Numbered from the stretch's first letter, positions 35,452 to 45,122 are shown. The stretch is DNA of 64,000 nucleotides from Aminipila sp032051575 (GCF_032051575.1 NZ_DAMBYD010000013.1:47957-111956), one strand, 5' to 3'. A program made the numbers and translations. Notes: generated from the letters alone by a model not told the origin.

Positions 35452-35480
35452 TTGACATCTCAACCTGAGAGATATATAAT
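35452..35480 (+). promoter_or_regulatory. Promoter of the YibE/F gene pair
   Basis: TTGACA (35452-35457), exactly 17 bases, TATAAT (35475-35480): a consensus sigma-A promoter about 40 bases upstream of the first ATG. Confidence 0.85.
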
Positions 35481-35522
35481 GATATATACTTTTTACAATA
35501 TATAATAAAGGGATTTAACAAA

Positions 35523-36656
35523 ATGATTAATGTTAATAACGAAATTAAAATAAGAAAGCTTACCATAATAAAAGCTTCAGCAATAATCTTAATAAGCTTA
35601 TTGCTTTTTTTCTTGGTATATAATAATTACAGCTTATACGATTCAACTATTGCAAAAGTAACCTCTGTAAAAGATAGCTTTTTATACAGCAAGGACTCCT
35701 CTTTAGGGAATACCGAAGATTATTATAGACAGGATATTACAGCTGAAATAAAAAATGGAACGTATAAAGGCCAATTGGTAACTCTTCAAAATACCTATGC
35801 TGAATCTTTAGTATACGACAATAAATACGCAGTTGGTACTTCACTTTTTATAGAAAAACTTGCAGAAAACAATCATAAACTGACTGCTACCATTACTGAA
35901 GTGAAACGAGATTATTATGTAGCCGGGGTTATTCTAATTCTTGTGGATTTACTTATTTTTGTAGGCGGTCTACAAGGCATTTTCACGATAATATGCCTTG
36001 CTGTAAATGTTTCACTACTTTATATAATGCTTCTCTTAAACACTTGGGGTATTAATATTTTCCTTCTTTCCTCCGTAATATCTATACTTTTCTCATGTAT
36101 TGTATTATTTCTTATAAATGGGAAGAACAAAATTACTTTTATTGCCCTCTGTGCAACTTTAGCATCCATAGCATTTGTAACTCTGTTAGCCTATATTGTT
36201 ATGAGATTTACCTCTGATATTGACTATGAATTTTTAGAATACCTAATCCATCCTTATGAACGCTCCGATGCAGATTTGCTTTTTCTTTCCGAAATTCTAA
36301 TGGGTTGTGTTGGGGTAATTATAGATATTTCTGTAACCATTACCTCCTGTGCCTCAGAGCTTATAAAAAAAGATATCAATATAACCAGAGAAGCTTTAAT
36401 TTCATCTTGCAGGGAATTAAGTGATGATATATCAGGCGCTATGATCAACGTAGTTTTTTTTACTAATGTGTCTTCCTGTATTCCTCTATTCGTCATTTCC
36501 ATGCAAAATGAAATTGGATTTGCCACTGTTATTCGTTACAATGTATTTTTTGAAGTGGCCAGATTTTTAACCGGAAGCATCGGTATAGTTGCTGCTATAC
36601 CTTTTTCTATATTAGCTGTTTACTTATCATACGGAAGGAGAATTCCCAAATGTTAA
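35523..36656 (+). CDS. YibE/F family membrane protein
   Basis: A 377-residue protein. An N-terminal anchor (ASAIILISLLLFFLVYNNY) leads to an extracytoplasmic domain of about 110 residues. Seven or so membrane spans follow, with the family motifs EILMGCVGVIIDISVTITSCASEL and SCRELSDDISGAMINVVFFTN. YibE/F proteins occur widely in Firmicutes; their transport role is unproven. It overlaps the next YibE/F gene by seven bases, so the pair is translated together and may form a heteromer. Confidence 0.87.
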   Translation: MINVNNEIKIRKLTIIKASAIILISLLLFFLVYNNYSLYDSTIAKVTSVKDSFLYSKDSSLGNTEDYYRQDITAEIKNGTYKGQLVTLQNTYAESLVYDNKYAVGTSLFIEKLAENNHKLTATITEVKRDYYVAGVILILVDLLIFVGGLQGIFTIICLAVNVSLLYIMLLLNTWGINIFLLSSVISILFSCIVLFLINGKNKITFIALCATLASIAFVTLLAYIVMRFTSDIDYEFLEYLIHPYERSDADLLFLSEILMGCVGVIIDISVTITSCASELIKKDINITREALISSCRELSDDISGAMINVVFFTNVSSCIPLFVISMQNEIGFATVIRYNVFFEVARFLTGSIGIVAAIPFSILAVYLSYGRRIPKC

Positions 36657-37411
36657 TTGTTTTAGTTTTAGTGCTTATCGCATTAATTCTTTTAATTGGT
36701 GGTGATCGAACTGCAAAATCACTAATCACTTTAGGATTCAATGCCGTTATACTTTTATGTACTATCTTTGCTATAAATATTGGCTTAAATCCAGTTATTT
36801 CAACCATTATATCCTGTATTATTATCAGCCTTATAACCCTTTTTTATCAAAATGAAGTTAATATAAAAACTAAACTAGCTTTTTTTTCTGTCATAATTGT
36901 TATTGCCTTACTTTTCTTGGTGATATTCCGGATTACTTATATCTCGAACATTCAAGGGTTTCCTTTAGATCAGCTTTCTATACAGGACTCCAACGGATAT
37001 TCGAGAAACATCAATAGAAATATGGTATATATTCAAATCTCGGTTGTACTAATGGTTTTTATAGGTGCAGTTATAGATACTGGACTTGCAGTCACATCAG
37101 CCCTTTATGCCGTTCATCAAAATAATCCAGATTTGTCAAAGGGAAAACTATTTCAGTCGGGCGTAGGAATCGGAAGAGATATATTAAGTTCAACCATAAA
37201 TACTTTGTTTTTTATTTATATAGCAGAATATCTTACCCTTTTTATACAGTTTGTAAATGATTTTACTTTCGTCGAAATGATAAACTCAAAACAATTCTGC
37301 CAGGAATTTATATCAATTTCCCTAAGCGGCATGGGCTGTGTATTGATTATCCCTATTGCCGCCTTATTAGGAGCATGGTTTTACAAAGACCACTTGCCTC
37401 TTTTTGATTAA
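36650..37411 (+). CDS. YibE/F family membrane protein, second subunit
   Basis: A 253-residue polytopic protein without the extracytoplasmic N-terminal domain of its partner. It has six to seven spans and the matching motif MVFIGAVIDTGLAVTSALYAVHQ, then GVGIGRDILSSTINTLFF. It probably arose by duplication and works with the upstream protein. GGAG precedes the ATG inside the upstream gene. Confidence 0.86.
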   Translation: MLIVLVLVLIALILLIGGDRTAKSLITLGFNAVILLCTIFAINIGLNPVISTIISCIIISLITLFYQNEVNIKTKLAFFSVIIVIALLFLVIFRITYISNIQGFPLDQLSIQDSNGYSRNINRNMVYIQISVVLMVFIGAVIDTGLAVTSALYAVHQNNPDLSKGKLFQSGVGIGRDILSSTINTLFFIYIAEYLTLFIQFVNDFTFVEMINSKQFCQEFISISLSGMGCVLIIPIAALLGAWFYKDHLPLFD

Positions 37412-37515
37412 AATGTAGACAACTAAAGGAATTACAACTTTACTTGCTCTATTATTTTTATTATGCTATTATCAATCTAACCATAAGGAAAAATTTATAT
37501 AGGAGTATTACATAT

Positions 37516-37980
37516 ATGAAAAAATTTGCTTTGTTCATTATATTAATTTTACTATCTACTTTAAATGCTGGCTGTAAAAATGGCAATGAGGAATTAGAGG
37601 ATATGCAATTTAATGAAACCTGCGGTAATATTTATCAAACAGATTCTACTGAATCGAAAGATGAGGATAAGGGATATACTACAATAAGTGCTGATGAAGC
37701 CAAAGCAATTATGGATGAAAATCCCCATGTGGTTATCTTAGATGTACGTACACAAGAAGAATATGATCAAAAGCATATTCCTGATTCAATTCTTATACCT
37801 AATGAAACCATTAATGAAGAAACGGTTTCTGGGCTTGGATTAACTTCAGATTCTGCTATTTTAATTTATTGCAGAAGTGGCAACCGTAGTAAAGAAGCTG
37901 CTTCAAAACTAGTTAAGTTAGGATACTCCAATCTATTTGATTTTGGTGGCATCAAAGACTGGCCATATGAAACCGAATAA
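37516..37980 (+). CDS. Rhodanese-domain lipoprotein
   Basis: A 154-residue exported protein. The signal peptide ends in a lipobox (LSTLNAGCKN, Cys near 20), followed by a linker and a single rhodanese domain of about 100 residues: VVILDVRTQEEYDQKHIPDSILIPNE and the active-site loop IYCRSGNRSKEAA. It would sit on the outer face of the membrane and move sulfane sulfur or act on thiols. The ATG at 37516 has AGGAG ten bases upstream. Confidence 0.88.
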   Translation: MKKFALFIILILLSTLNAGCKNGNEELEDMQFNETCGNIYQTDSTESKDEDKGYTTISADEAKAIMDENPHVVILDVRTQEEYDQKHIPDSILIPNETINEETVSGLGLTSDSAILIYCRSGNRSKEAASKLVKLGYSNLFDFGGIKDWPYETE

Positions 37981-37987
37981 AATTGCA

Positions 37988-38030
37988 TAAAAAAAGAAGC
38001 CGTTGTATACAATCGGCTTCTTTTTTTATT
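37988..38030. terminator. Bidirectional terminator between the rhodanese gene and dltX
   Basis: AAAAAAGAAGCCG and CGGCTTCTTTTTTT form a stem around TTGTATACAAT, with A- and T-tracts on both sides. On the minus side it begins six bases after the dltX stop codon. Confidence 0.92.
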
Positions 38031-38035
38031 TATTA

Positions 38036-38173
38036 TTAAAATTGAGAATACACATATCTTGGTGCAGTAGATAAATTTGCATTCATAAGATATAGGTATA
38101 TAATCATCATTAAAGTATAAAAAACTAGTACCCAGCCAATCGACTTACTTAGCTGGCTGCTCTTTATCTTCAT
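38036..38173 (-). CDS. dltX: DltX, short membrane peptide of the D-alanylation system
   Basis: A 45-residue ORF. It has a short basic N terminus (MKIKSSQLSKS), one membrane span (IGWVLVFYTLMMIIYLYLM, residues 12-30) and a C terminus ending RYVYSQF. The last residues match the FIYNEF-type motif shared by DltX proteins, which carry the D-Ala acyl intermediate for DltB/DltD. The ORF overlaps the end of dltD by 28 bases in another frame and ends just before the terminator. It has no strong ribosome site of its own, suggesting coupling to dltD. DltX is usually encoded at the start of dlt operons; here it is last. Confidence 0.82.
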   Translation of the reverse strand: MKIKSSQLSKSIGWVLVFYTLMMIIYLYLMNANLSTAPRYVYSQF

Positions 38174-39332
38174 TATAATAGTTGTAAAGAACTTCATTGA
38201 CTGTTACCCATCCTTTCCCTCCAAGATGTATGCTATCTTCGAAGAAATATTTAGTATATTCCTCATCGGATAAATCTACTAATTTTACTCCATACTCTTG
38301 AGTAATTGTTCGTATATTATCATAGTATTTTGTTCTGGTATCAGCTGGGAACCCTGTATAATCAAACCAGTATCCATTGACAGGAAGTGCCACAATTAAG
38401 GGTTCTATGTCCATCTGCTTGCAAATATCTAAAAAACATCTGAAATCATCATATTCAATAGAGTTTGCATAGCAATTTTTTACAGGTTTTTTCTTTGGAC
38501 ATACTCCACTCTTTAACCTATATTCTACTTTCATATATCCCCTTGGTGTCATATAAAAAGGATTTGTATTATTTTTTTCACCTTGCTCCTCTGCCTTAAC
38601 CATATAATTTTTCCAGTCAATACTTCGGTCTTGGTTCCCTTGATTTTGATTTGCCTTCAAGTTTGCCAGCTTAGCTTGTAAAATAACTCCTTGGCGTTCT
38701 TTTTCCATTAGAAACTGTTTATACACATTGTAACTTAAATCATCCATAAGAGAAGTGCGTTCACCCATCAATACACGATTATATATATTAACACGATTGA
38801 GTGTCCCTTGATCAACCTGCAGCAGCTTATTCGTTCTCTCTTTTATATAATCCTTTGTTTCAGGTGATAAATTATCATTTTTTAACATTCCAAGGTAACT
38901 ACTTTCAGAAAATCGAGATGCAAAAGCTGTATCAACAACTCCTTTCTTTCTAAACCATGTAGGCGAAAGTAATAGTACAACCTTTTTAGACTGAATGCTT
39001 TCACCTATAGATGCAAGCGTAATAGCATGCTCCAGACTTTGATAATACCCTGCTCCAATCAGCATAGGATTAAATTCAAAATCCTTAAACATGGCTTTAG
39101 GGTGATATATAGTTTTCTGCCCATGCTGAAATTCAGAAGACCCAAATACAACTATGGAACTTTCATTTAAATTAGCTTTAATTGCATCTGGAGAATTGAA
39201 TTTTACCTTATTTGACCATGTACTAAAAGCATTATTATCTAAAGATAAAGCTTGCATACTATACATATGAAAACCACCTACCGTAAAGCCAAACAAAATT
39301 AACGCAACGATAAAGGCCTTTACTTTTTTCAC
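38145..39332 (-). CDS. dltD: D-alanyl-lipoteichoic acid transfer protein DltD
   Basis: A 395-residue, membrane-anchored exoprotein: signal anchor KAFIVALILFGFTVGGFHMYS, then an SGNH-like hydrolase domain with nucleophile serine in VVFGSSEFQHG and the Asp-His pair in FEDSIHLGGKGW. DltD passes D-alanine to teichoic acid outside the cell. The gene follows dltC by four bases. Confidence 0.95.
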   Translation of the reverse strand: MKKVKAFIVALILFGFTVGGFHMYSMQALSLDNNAFSTWSNKVKFNSPDAIKANLNESSIVVFGSSEFQHGQKTIYHPKAMFKDFEFNPMLIGAGYYQSLEHAITLASIGESIQSKKVVLLLSPTWFRKKGVVDTAFASRFSESSYLGMLKNDNLSPETKDYIKERTNKLLQVDQGTLNRVNIYNRVLMGERTSLMDDLSYNVYKQFLMEKERQGVILQAKLANLKANQNQGNQDRSIDWKNYMVKAEEQGEKNNTNPFYMTPRGYMKVEYRLKSGVCPKKKPVKNCYANSIEYDDFRCFLDICKQMDIEPLIVALPVNGYWFDYTGFPADTRTKYYDNIRTITQEYGVKLVDLSDEEYTKYFFEDSIHLGGKGWVTVNEVLYNYYNEDKEQPAK

Positions 39333-39336
39333 TGTT

Positions 39337-39567
39337 TTATCCCCTTGTTTCTATTATTTCTATAATTTTAGCAGGTGTATTTAAATCTGACCTTTGGAAT
39401 TCGGATGGAGATAAAATAATTCCAAACTCTTCCTCTATTAGTGCCAATAGTTCTGCAAATGCCAAAGAATCTAGCAAATCAGTTTTCAATAAATCAATAT
39501 TTAAGTCTTCTTTTACAATATCATCTTCACAAATTTCCGCTAACATATCTAAAATTCTTTCTTTCAT
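39337..39567 (-). CDS. dltC: D-alanyl carrier protein DltC
   Basis: A 76-residue acyl-carrier-type protein. The phosphopantetheine serine is S34 in LLDSLAFAEL, the usual position. DltA loads D-alanine on its prosthetic group and DltB accepts it at the membrane. AGGAGG precedes the ATG; it lies one base after dltB. Confidence 0.95.
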   Translation of the reverse strand: MKERILDMLAEICEDDIVKEDLNIDLLKTDLLDSLAFAELLALIEEEFGIILSPSEFQRSDLNTPAKIIEIIETRG

Positions 39568-39568
39568 T

Positions 39569-40732
39569 CTAATGTCCTCCTAAATTTAAAATTTCCACAA
39601 ATCTTCCGGAAAAGATCAGGAATCCAAACATAACAAGCTGCAATGTAATAAACCAAGATAAAATCTGATAGCCTTTCTTATCTTTATTCTTTTTATATAA
39701 CTTTGATTTTTTCTGATATATTTCTGTAATGGCTAAAAGTACACCATGATACAGTCCATATAAGAGATATGACAGCGTTAATCCATGCCACATACCCATA
39801 ATAAACATATTTACTATAAATCCTGCAGAGGCCCTTTGGAGCCTAGAATCAAACCATTTTTTCTTTACGCATTTCATAATAAAACGTGAAAATATAAAAT
39901 CTCTAAACCAATAAGACAAAGTAATGTGCCATCGATCCCAGAAATCCCTCATATCCTTTGCTATGAAAGGTTTTCTAAAGTTATCTGGTGTCTGTATTCC
40001 CAAAATATAGCTGGTTCCTACAGCCATCAAACTATATCCTGCAAAGTCGAAGAATAAATAAAATCCATACATATAGGCATATCCAACAGCAAAATACCAC
40101 TGCTGTCCATCAAAGAACCCCATTATTTTATAAAATTGTACTGCTAAAATTAATTTATATATAAGCCCTAATAAAATCTTAAATATACCGGTACCGACTA
40201 AATCTAAATATTCCTCTCGCTCATATACCTTTGTCCAATCCTCATGGAATCTTCTGCTTCTATCAATAGGTCCGCAGCTCAAAGCTGGAAAAAACAGTAT
40301 AAAACCGGAAAACTCTAAAATCGGAACATCTGAAATAACTCCATCATAAATTTCTATAATCATTTGTACTGTTTTAAAAGTTAAATAAGAAATCCCTAAA
40401 ATTCCGAAAACATTTAATTCAAATAAGGAACAGCATTTATTAAGAACAAGTGGTAAAATACTTAAACAAACAGCTGCATAATAAAGTTTTGCATTTCGTC
40501 CATACTTATTTCTTATAAATAAATATCCTTTTACAACCATCAGTTCTGCTAAGAAGAATCCCGTAAAACATAATAGCTGGTGTATATCACTTGCTAAAAC
40601 CAGACAGATAAATATCAATGATATACATAATGTATAATGTTTTAATGGTTTTTGCATAATTCCAAGTGTAATTGCTGGAATCAATGCTACCACTAAACAT
40701 ATGTAAAACAAATATCCCCCATATAGTGTCAC
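39569..40732 (-). CDS. dltB: D-alanyl transfer protein DltB (MBOAT acyltransferase)
   Basis: A 387-residue MBOAT-family membrane enzyme with about ten spans. The family region FRKPFIAKDMRDFWDRWHITLSYWFRDFIF and the catalytic histidine in MGMWHGLTLSYLLYGLYHG are visible. It relays D-alanine from DltC across the membrane. It overlaps dltA by four bases. Confidence 0.95.
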   Translation of the reverse strand: MTLYGGYLFYICLVVALIPAITLGIMQKPLKHYTLCISLIFICLVLASDIHQLLCFTGFFLAELMVVKGYLFIRNKYGRNAKLYYAAVCLSILPLVLNKCCSLFELNVFGILGISYLTFKTVQMIIEIYDGVISDVPILEFSGFILFFPALSCGPIDRSRRFHEDWTKVYEREEYLDLVGTGIFKILLGLIYKLILAVQFYKIMGFFDGQQWYFAVGYAYMYGFYLFFDFAGYSLMAVGTSYILGIQTPDNFRKPFIAKDMRDFWDRWHITLSYWFRDFIFSRFIMKCVKKKWFDSRLQRASAGFIVNMFIMGMWHGLTLSYLLYGLYHGVLLAITEIYQKKSKLYKKNKDKKGYQILSWFITLQLVMFGFLIFSGRFVEILNLGGH

Positions 40733-42249
40733 TTTGATAGTCCTCCCAAAAGTTTTCTATCGATTTTGCCATTATTATTTATAGGGAATTCATTTAAAAA
40801 TACAAATTTTTTGGGTATCATGTAATCGGGGATGAATTGTTTTAGCTGCCTTTTCAATGCCAGCGCAGTGTCAAAAGGCTCAGTTATTTCACCGTTATAT
40901 ATTATATAAGCGGATAAGCTCTTAGTCTTGCCCTCTTTTATATTAGGTATAACCACCGCTTTTTCAATTCCTTTTAATTTTAAAAGATTATTTTCAATAT
41001 CCTCAATTTCAATACGATAACCATGCAGTTTTATTTGTAAATCTATTCTTCCACTATAATGCAGCATTCCGTTATTTAAAAATCCTTCATCTCCTGTACG
41101 ATATCCCCTTACTATATGCCCCTCTTCATTTACTTCAAAAAAAGCCTTTTTGGTCAATTCAGGAGATTTATAATACCCACTACTTACCGTATCCCCCAAA
41201 ATAACAATTTCACCTTTCTCGCCATCAGGAACGTCTCCCCCCTCTTTATCCCTGATTTGTATAATAGTTCCAGGTCTTGGACTTCCCACTGGTAAAGGAC
41301 TTACTGATGCACATAATTCCTCTGTAATGTCAACACTGGTCACCGCAACTGTTGATTCTGTTGGTCCATAGGTATTGATAATTTTGGATTGAGGAAATCT
41401 TTTTCGCAGTTTAGTTACCGTATCATTGGTAAGCGTTTCCCCGCAAAATAAGAAAGTGTCAAGTTCTGGCATCAATGCTCCATCAAACTGCTTGTCAGTT
41501 AAACAAATTTCTGCAAAAGATGGGGTAGAAACCCATATTCCAGCCTGTGAATCTCTTAGAGATTCCATTAAAAGACAATAATCACTTTGCACTGTCTTTG
41601 ATAATGCCCACAAAGTTCCACCGCTGGCTAAACAAGTATATAAATCCATCACTGACAAATCAAAAGAGAATGGTGCCTGGTTTAAAAAACACTTTCCACG
41701 CTTTTTCTCTCGTGAGCTGCCAAGGCCTACCGACCAATCCAAATAATTATTCAAACAATTGGCAGTAATTTGTACCCCTTTTGGCTCCCCTGTACTCCCA
41801 GACGTAAAGATAATGTAAAATACCTCATCATTTTTTACCCATTTATCAGGAGAAATCCCTCTCGTCTGAAGCTCAATAATATTTTTTATCTCTTCTATAT
41901 TAATCACCCTATTATACTGACATTGCAGTTTTTCAACAGCTAATGTAATTGGTGAATCCATTTTATTTAGTATCAATTGTGTACGTAAATCAGGAACTGA
42001 AACATCAATTGGGCAGTAAGCGCGTCCTGATTTTACACAAGCTAACATACAAATAAGCATATATACTGATTTGTGCCCATAAACTGCTATTGGTGATTTG
42101 TTTTCTCCACAAGTGTTGTCTAGATACGTTGCCAGATAATCCGATGCTAAATCTAATTCCTGATAAGTTATCTCCTCTTCACCTGATTTCATTGCATTTA
42201 CAAGTGGCTGTGCACACGCATAATGCTTGACTTTCTCGAGTATATTCAT
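40729..42249 (-). CDS. dltA: D-alanine--D-alanyl carrier protein ligase DltA
   Basis: A 506-residue adenylate-forming enzyme that activates D-alanine and loads it on DltC. Core motifs are IIFTSGSTGEPKGVQIT, INTYGPTESTVAVT, YRTGDEG and the C-terminal lysine region NNNGKIDRKLL. It is the first gene of dltABCDX. GGGGGG lies 13 bases before the ATG. D-alanylation lowers the negative wall charge and gives resistance to cationic peptides. Confidence 0.96.
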   Translation of the reverse strand: MNILEKVKHYACAQPLVNAMKSGEEEITYQELDLASDYLATYLDNTCGENKSPIAVYGHKSVYMLICMLACVKSGRAYCPIDVSVPDLRTQLILNKMDSPITLAVEKLQCQYNRVINIEEIKNIIELQTRGISPDKWVKNDEVFYIIFTSGSTGEPKGVQITANCLNNYLDWSVGLGSSREKKRGKCFLNQAPFSFDLSVMDLYTCLASGGTLWALSKTVQSDYCLLMESLRDSQAGIWVSTPSFAEICLTDKQFDGALMPELDTFLFCGETLTNDTVTKLRKRFPQSKIINTYGPTESTVAVTSVDITEELCASVSPLPVGSPRPGTIIQIRDKEGGDVPDGEKGEIVILGDTVSSGYYKSPELTKKAFFEVNEEGHIVRGYRTGDEGFLNNGMLHYSGRIDLQIKLHGYRIEIEDIENNLLKLKGIEKAVVIPNIKEGKTKSLSAYIIYNGEITEPFDTALALKRQLKQFIPDYMIPKKFVFLNEFPINNNGKIDRKLLGGLSK

Positions 42250-42391
42250 TTCTGTTAGTTTCCCCCCTATAAAAATCTTTACTAAAAGTAGAATCCCATA
42301 GCCTTTTATTTTAATATATCGTTCAATTCTTAAGCTAATATTTACTAATTATTACGATTTCCTTAATTATTAAGTTTTTGATAATATTCCG

Positions 42392-43702
42392 TTATAATAA
42401 AGTTTTTAGCTTTCTTAGCTGCCGATTTAATTTATTTAAATCATCTATCCTTCTTGCCACTGTAATTGAATTTTTTTCTCTATACATAAGAATTAAGTTT
42501 AAAGTACGGTCTAGTTCATCGCAAAGCTGTTTTGCCTCCTTTAAGAATTTCTCTTTAAGATTCCCTATATTACCCTGCGAGTTATCAAACTTATAATTCT
42601 CCGCTACATTAAGTTCTGTAAGTTCATAATGATACTCCATGCCAAAAAGCTCAGATACAGATAAAGATAATTTCTGCTTCATTTCATTTAATTCAACTTC
42701 AAGCATATTGGATACAACAAAATATTTCTCATTGTTTGTTTCTTTATCTAGTTCAGAAGCAATATCAGTACTCTTCCTCTCTATCTCTGCAAGGCATTTT
42801 TTCATTTGGTTAAAGCTGTTATCCAATCTTCCAATTGGCATTTTTAATGCATTCCAATATAAATCTAACCTGGACATAGCACAGCTGATTATGTCCTTTA
42901 GTTTCATTCCTACAGAGTCTTCGAGGATTTCTTTTACTGATGTTTTACAATCACCTTGAATCTTATTTTTTAATTCTACTAAACCATCCCCATACTTGGC
43001 ACTTACAGGGAACAACATGATATCTTCCACATCCATTAAGCTGCAAAGTAGTTTACGGCAATACTCCAGATATGCTGACAGTTCGTCTTCCTCCACATTA
43101 TCGATTTTATTTACAGTAAAATAAAATTTAGCAGCATACTCCTTGGCATTTCGTAGGAAGTCAATTTCTATTTCATTGATAGGACTATCCACTGAAAGCA
43201 TAAAAATAACAGCATCGCTTTCCTTTACAAATGCATATGCAGCATCTGAATTATGTTTATGTGCAGATCCTACACCTGGAGTATCTACAAAAGTAAGACC
43301 TTCTTTTAAGAAAGGTGCTTTTGTGTGTATAGTAACCGACGACACACAAAGCTTATTCCCAGGATTTTCCTGCTCATTTATATATTCTGAAAGTTCTTGG
43401 AAATCAATGGGTTTAATAATTCCATTGTCAAAATGTACTGCCACTGACTTTTCACCGTATTCTATTCTAGTCACCACAGAGGTTACCGGAACGATTCCTA
43501 CAGGCAAAAGTTTTTCTTCTAAGATTGCATTTACAAGAGTACTTTTTCCTCTTTTAAACTGGCCTATTACAGAAACGGTTATGTCCTGTGACTCCAGTTT
43601 ATCACGGAGCACCTTAACACGCGTCGCTTCCGCTCGGCAGATTTCAGAGGTATTTAATAATTCTTCTGCCTGCTTTGCTAAATCTATAATTGAAATGGTC
43701 AT
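42392..43702 (-). CDS. Dynamin-like GTPase
   Basis: A 436-residue large GTPase: P-loop GQFKRGKST (47-55), switch-I area with VTSVVTRIEYG, G3 DTPGVGSAHKHN and G4 NKID in FTVNKIDNVEEDE. The C-terminal 200 residues are helical and coiled-coil. Bacterial dynamins remodel or protect membranes, and this one lacks the long hydrophobic paddle of full-length BDLPs, being shorter than usual. It is on the same strand as dltA, 140 bases upstream, with no clear terminator between. Confidence 0.88.
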   Translation of the reverse strand: MTISIIDLAKQAEELLNTSEICRAEATRVKVLRDKLESQDITVSVIGQFKRGKSTLVNAILEEKLLPVGIVPVTSVVTRIEYGEKSVAVHFDNGIIKPIDFQELSEYINEQENPGNKLCVSSVTIHTKAPFLKEGLTFVDTPGVGSAHKHNSDAAYAFVKESDAVIFMLSVDSPINEIEIDFLRNAKEYAAKFYFTVNKIDNVEEDELSAYLEYCRKLLCSLMDVEDIMLFPVSAKYGDGLVELKNKIQGDCKTSVKEILEDSVGMKLKDIISCAMSRLDLYWNALKMPIGRLDNSFNQMKKCLAEIERKSTDIASELDKETNNEKYFVVSNMLEVELNEMKQKLSLSVSELFGMEYHYELTELNVAENYKFDNSQGNIGNLKEKFLKEAKQLCDELDRTLNLILMYREKNSITVARRIDDLNKLNRQLRKLKTLL

Positions 43703-43910
43703 ATTTCTAAATCTCCTATAATATAATGCTTATTTGTAGATATTTATCCTAGAATCTACGCTCTAAACTAATATTATAACATAACATATATTTACAAACA
43801 ATGCCTTTAATGGTAACAACCATTGACATAATAAAGTATTTGCGATAAATTAAACATGTAAAATATTGTATTATAAATAGATACTTGCCTTCATATAAGG
43901 AGAGAAGAAA

Positions 43911-45005
43911 ATGAATAATAACCAATTAAATGGCTATTTTAGCCGTTCTATACATAAAATTATATCTGATGTTGTAAGTAATACTTTTTCAAATCCTAAA
44001 GAAACAGCCTTTCTTCTAAAAACTCTTGCTTACAGTAAAACTGCTGCACAATACAGAAATAATTATGAGCAGCAGGGTAAACATATACCTGCTTTCTTAA
44101 TTTCCAGTATAACACATTCCTGCAATCTTTTTTGTACAGGCTGTTATGCGCGAGGTAACGGGAACTGCCATGATGATAATAACGTTCCTATGCTTTCCGC
44201 AGATGAATGGTTAAATATTTTTGAGCAGGCTAAAAATTTAGGAATTATGTTTAATCTTTTAGCTGGAGGCGAACCTCTAATGAGATATGAAATAATAGAA
44301 GCCGCCTCCCAAGTACCCGAAATAATTTTTCCTATTTTCACAAATGGTACTCTCATAGATAAAAAATACATAAAATTATTGAATCAACATAGGAATCTTT
44401 TCCCTATAATCAGCATAGAGGGTTCACAAGAGTCTACAAATGCACGTAGAGGTCAAGGGTTATATGAAAAAATATTAAATGTAATGGAAATGCTAAAACA
44501 GAACAGGATTCTTTTCGGTGTATCGGTTACGGTTACAACAGAAAACTTAAGCGAAGTAACCGATAACAAATTCATTGAAACCTTACAGGAACTGGGCTGC
44601 TATGCCATTCTATTTATTGAATATGTACCCGTAGACCCCAGCACACAAAATCTTGCATTTTCTGCGGGTGAAAGACTTTGTTTAGAGCAATCACAAAATC
44701 AGCTTCGTGATGATTTTCCTTCCATTTTATTTCTATCCTTTCCAGGGGATGAAAATAAAATGGGCGGCTGCCTTGCTGCCGGCCGTGGGTTTTTTCATAT
44801 TAACTGTTATGGTGATGCAGAAGCCTGCCCATTCTCCCCTTATTCTGATTGTAACTTGCAAAATCATTCTCTTCTTGAAGCCTTAGATTCACCATTTTTT
44901 CATCGCTTGCAGGACCATAAATTAGTTGGCAGTGAACATATTGGCGGCTGCGCACTGTTTGAAAAGGAGTCCCAAGTGAGAGAATTGCTGAACAAAACTA
45001 TATAA
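43911..45005 (+). CDS. Radical SAM protein
   Basis: A 364-residue radical S-adenosylmethionine enzyme. The iron-sulfur motif CNLFCTGC (C71, C75, C78) is followed by the SAM-binding MLNLLAGGEP-like FNLLAGGEPLM. A C-terminal segment with several cysteines (GGCLAAGRGFFHINCYGDAEACPFSPYSDC, GGCAL) resembles a SPASM or twitch domain with auxiliary clusters. SPASM proteins often modify peptides, but no precursor peptide is seen nearby. GGAGAG precedes the ATG. Its product is unknown. Confidence 0.87.
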   Translation: MNNNQLNGYFSRSIHKIISDVVSNTFSNPKETAFLLKTLAYSKTAAQYRNNYEQQGKHIPAFLISSITHSCNLFCTGCYARGNGNCHDDNNVPMLSADEWLNIFEQAKNLGIMFNLLAGGEPLMRYEIIEAASQVPEIIFPIFTNGTLIDKKYIKLLNQHRNLFPIISIEGSQESTNARRGQGLYEKILNVMEMLKQNRILFGVSVTVTTENLSEVTDNKFIETLQELGCYAILFIEYVPVDPSTQNLAFSAGERLCLEQSQNQLRDDFPSILFLSFPGDENKMGGCLAAGRGFFHINCYGDAEACPFSPYSDCNLQNHSLLEALDSPFFHRLQDHKLVGSEHIGGCALFEKESQVRELLNKTI

Positions 45006-45016
45006 TCAAATATTAG

Positions 45017-45101
45017 AAAATCCCCTTATTACGAACTCCCCTCCTATCGGTTAGATTTTTGTCTAACTTTTGGGGGTTAGTTCAAGTAATAAGGGGATTT
45101 T
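45017..45101. terminator. Three-tier bidirectional terminator hairpin
   Basis: A 16-bp perfect outer stem (AAAATCCCCTTATTAC with GTAATAAGGGGATTTT) encloses a middle stem GAACTCCCC/GGGG(G)TTAGTTC and an inner GTTAGA/TCTAAC hairpin. It separates the convergent radical SAM and MarR genes and is unusually long for a terminator. Confidence 0.75.
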
Positions 45102-45122
45102 AATTTTAGTGAATTGTATGCT

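Noticed and set aside
35336..35566. 76-codon minus-strand frame across the divergent promoter region
   Set aside because: It covers two good promoters and two hairpins and has no ribosome site.
43143..43721. 192-codon open frame opposite the dynamin-like gene
   Set aside because: Shadow of the GTPase domain; no ribosome site.
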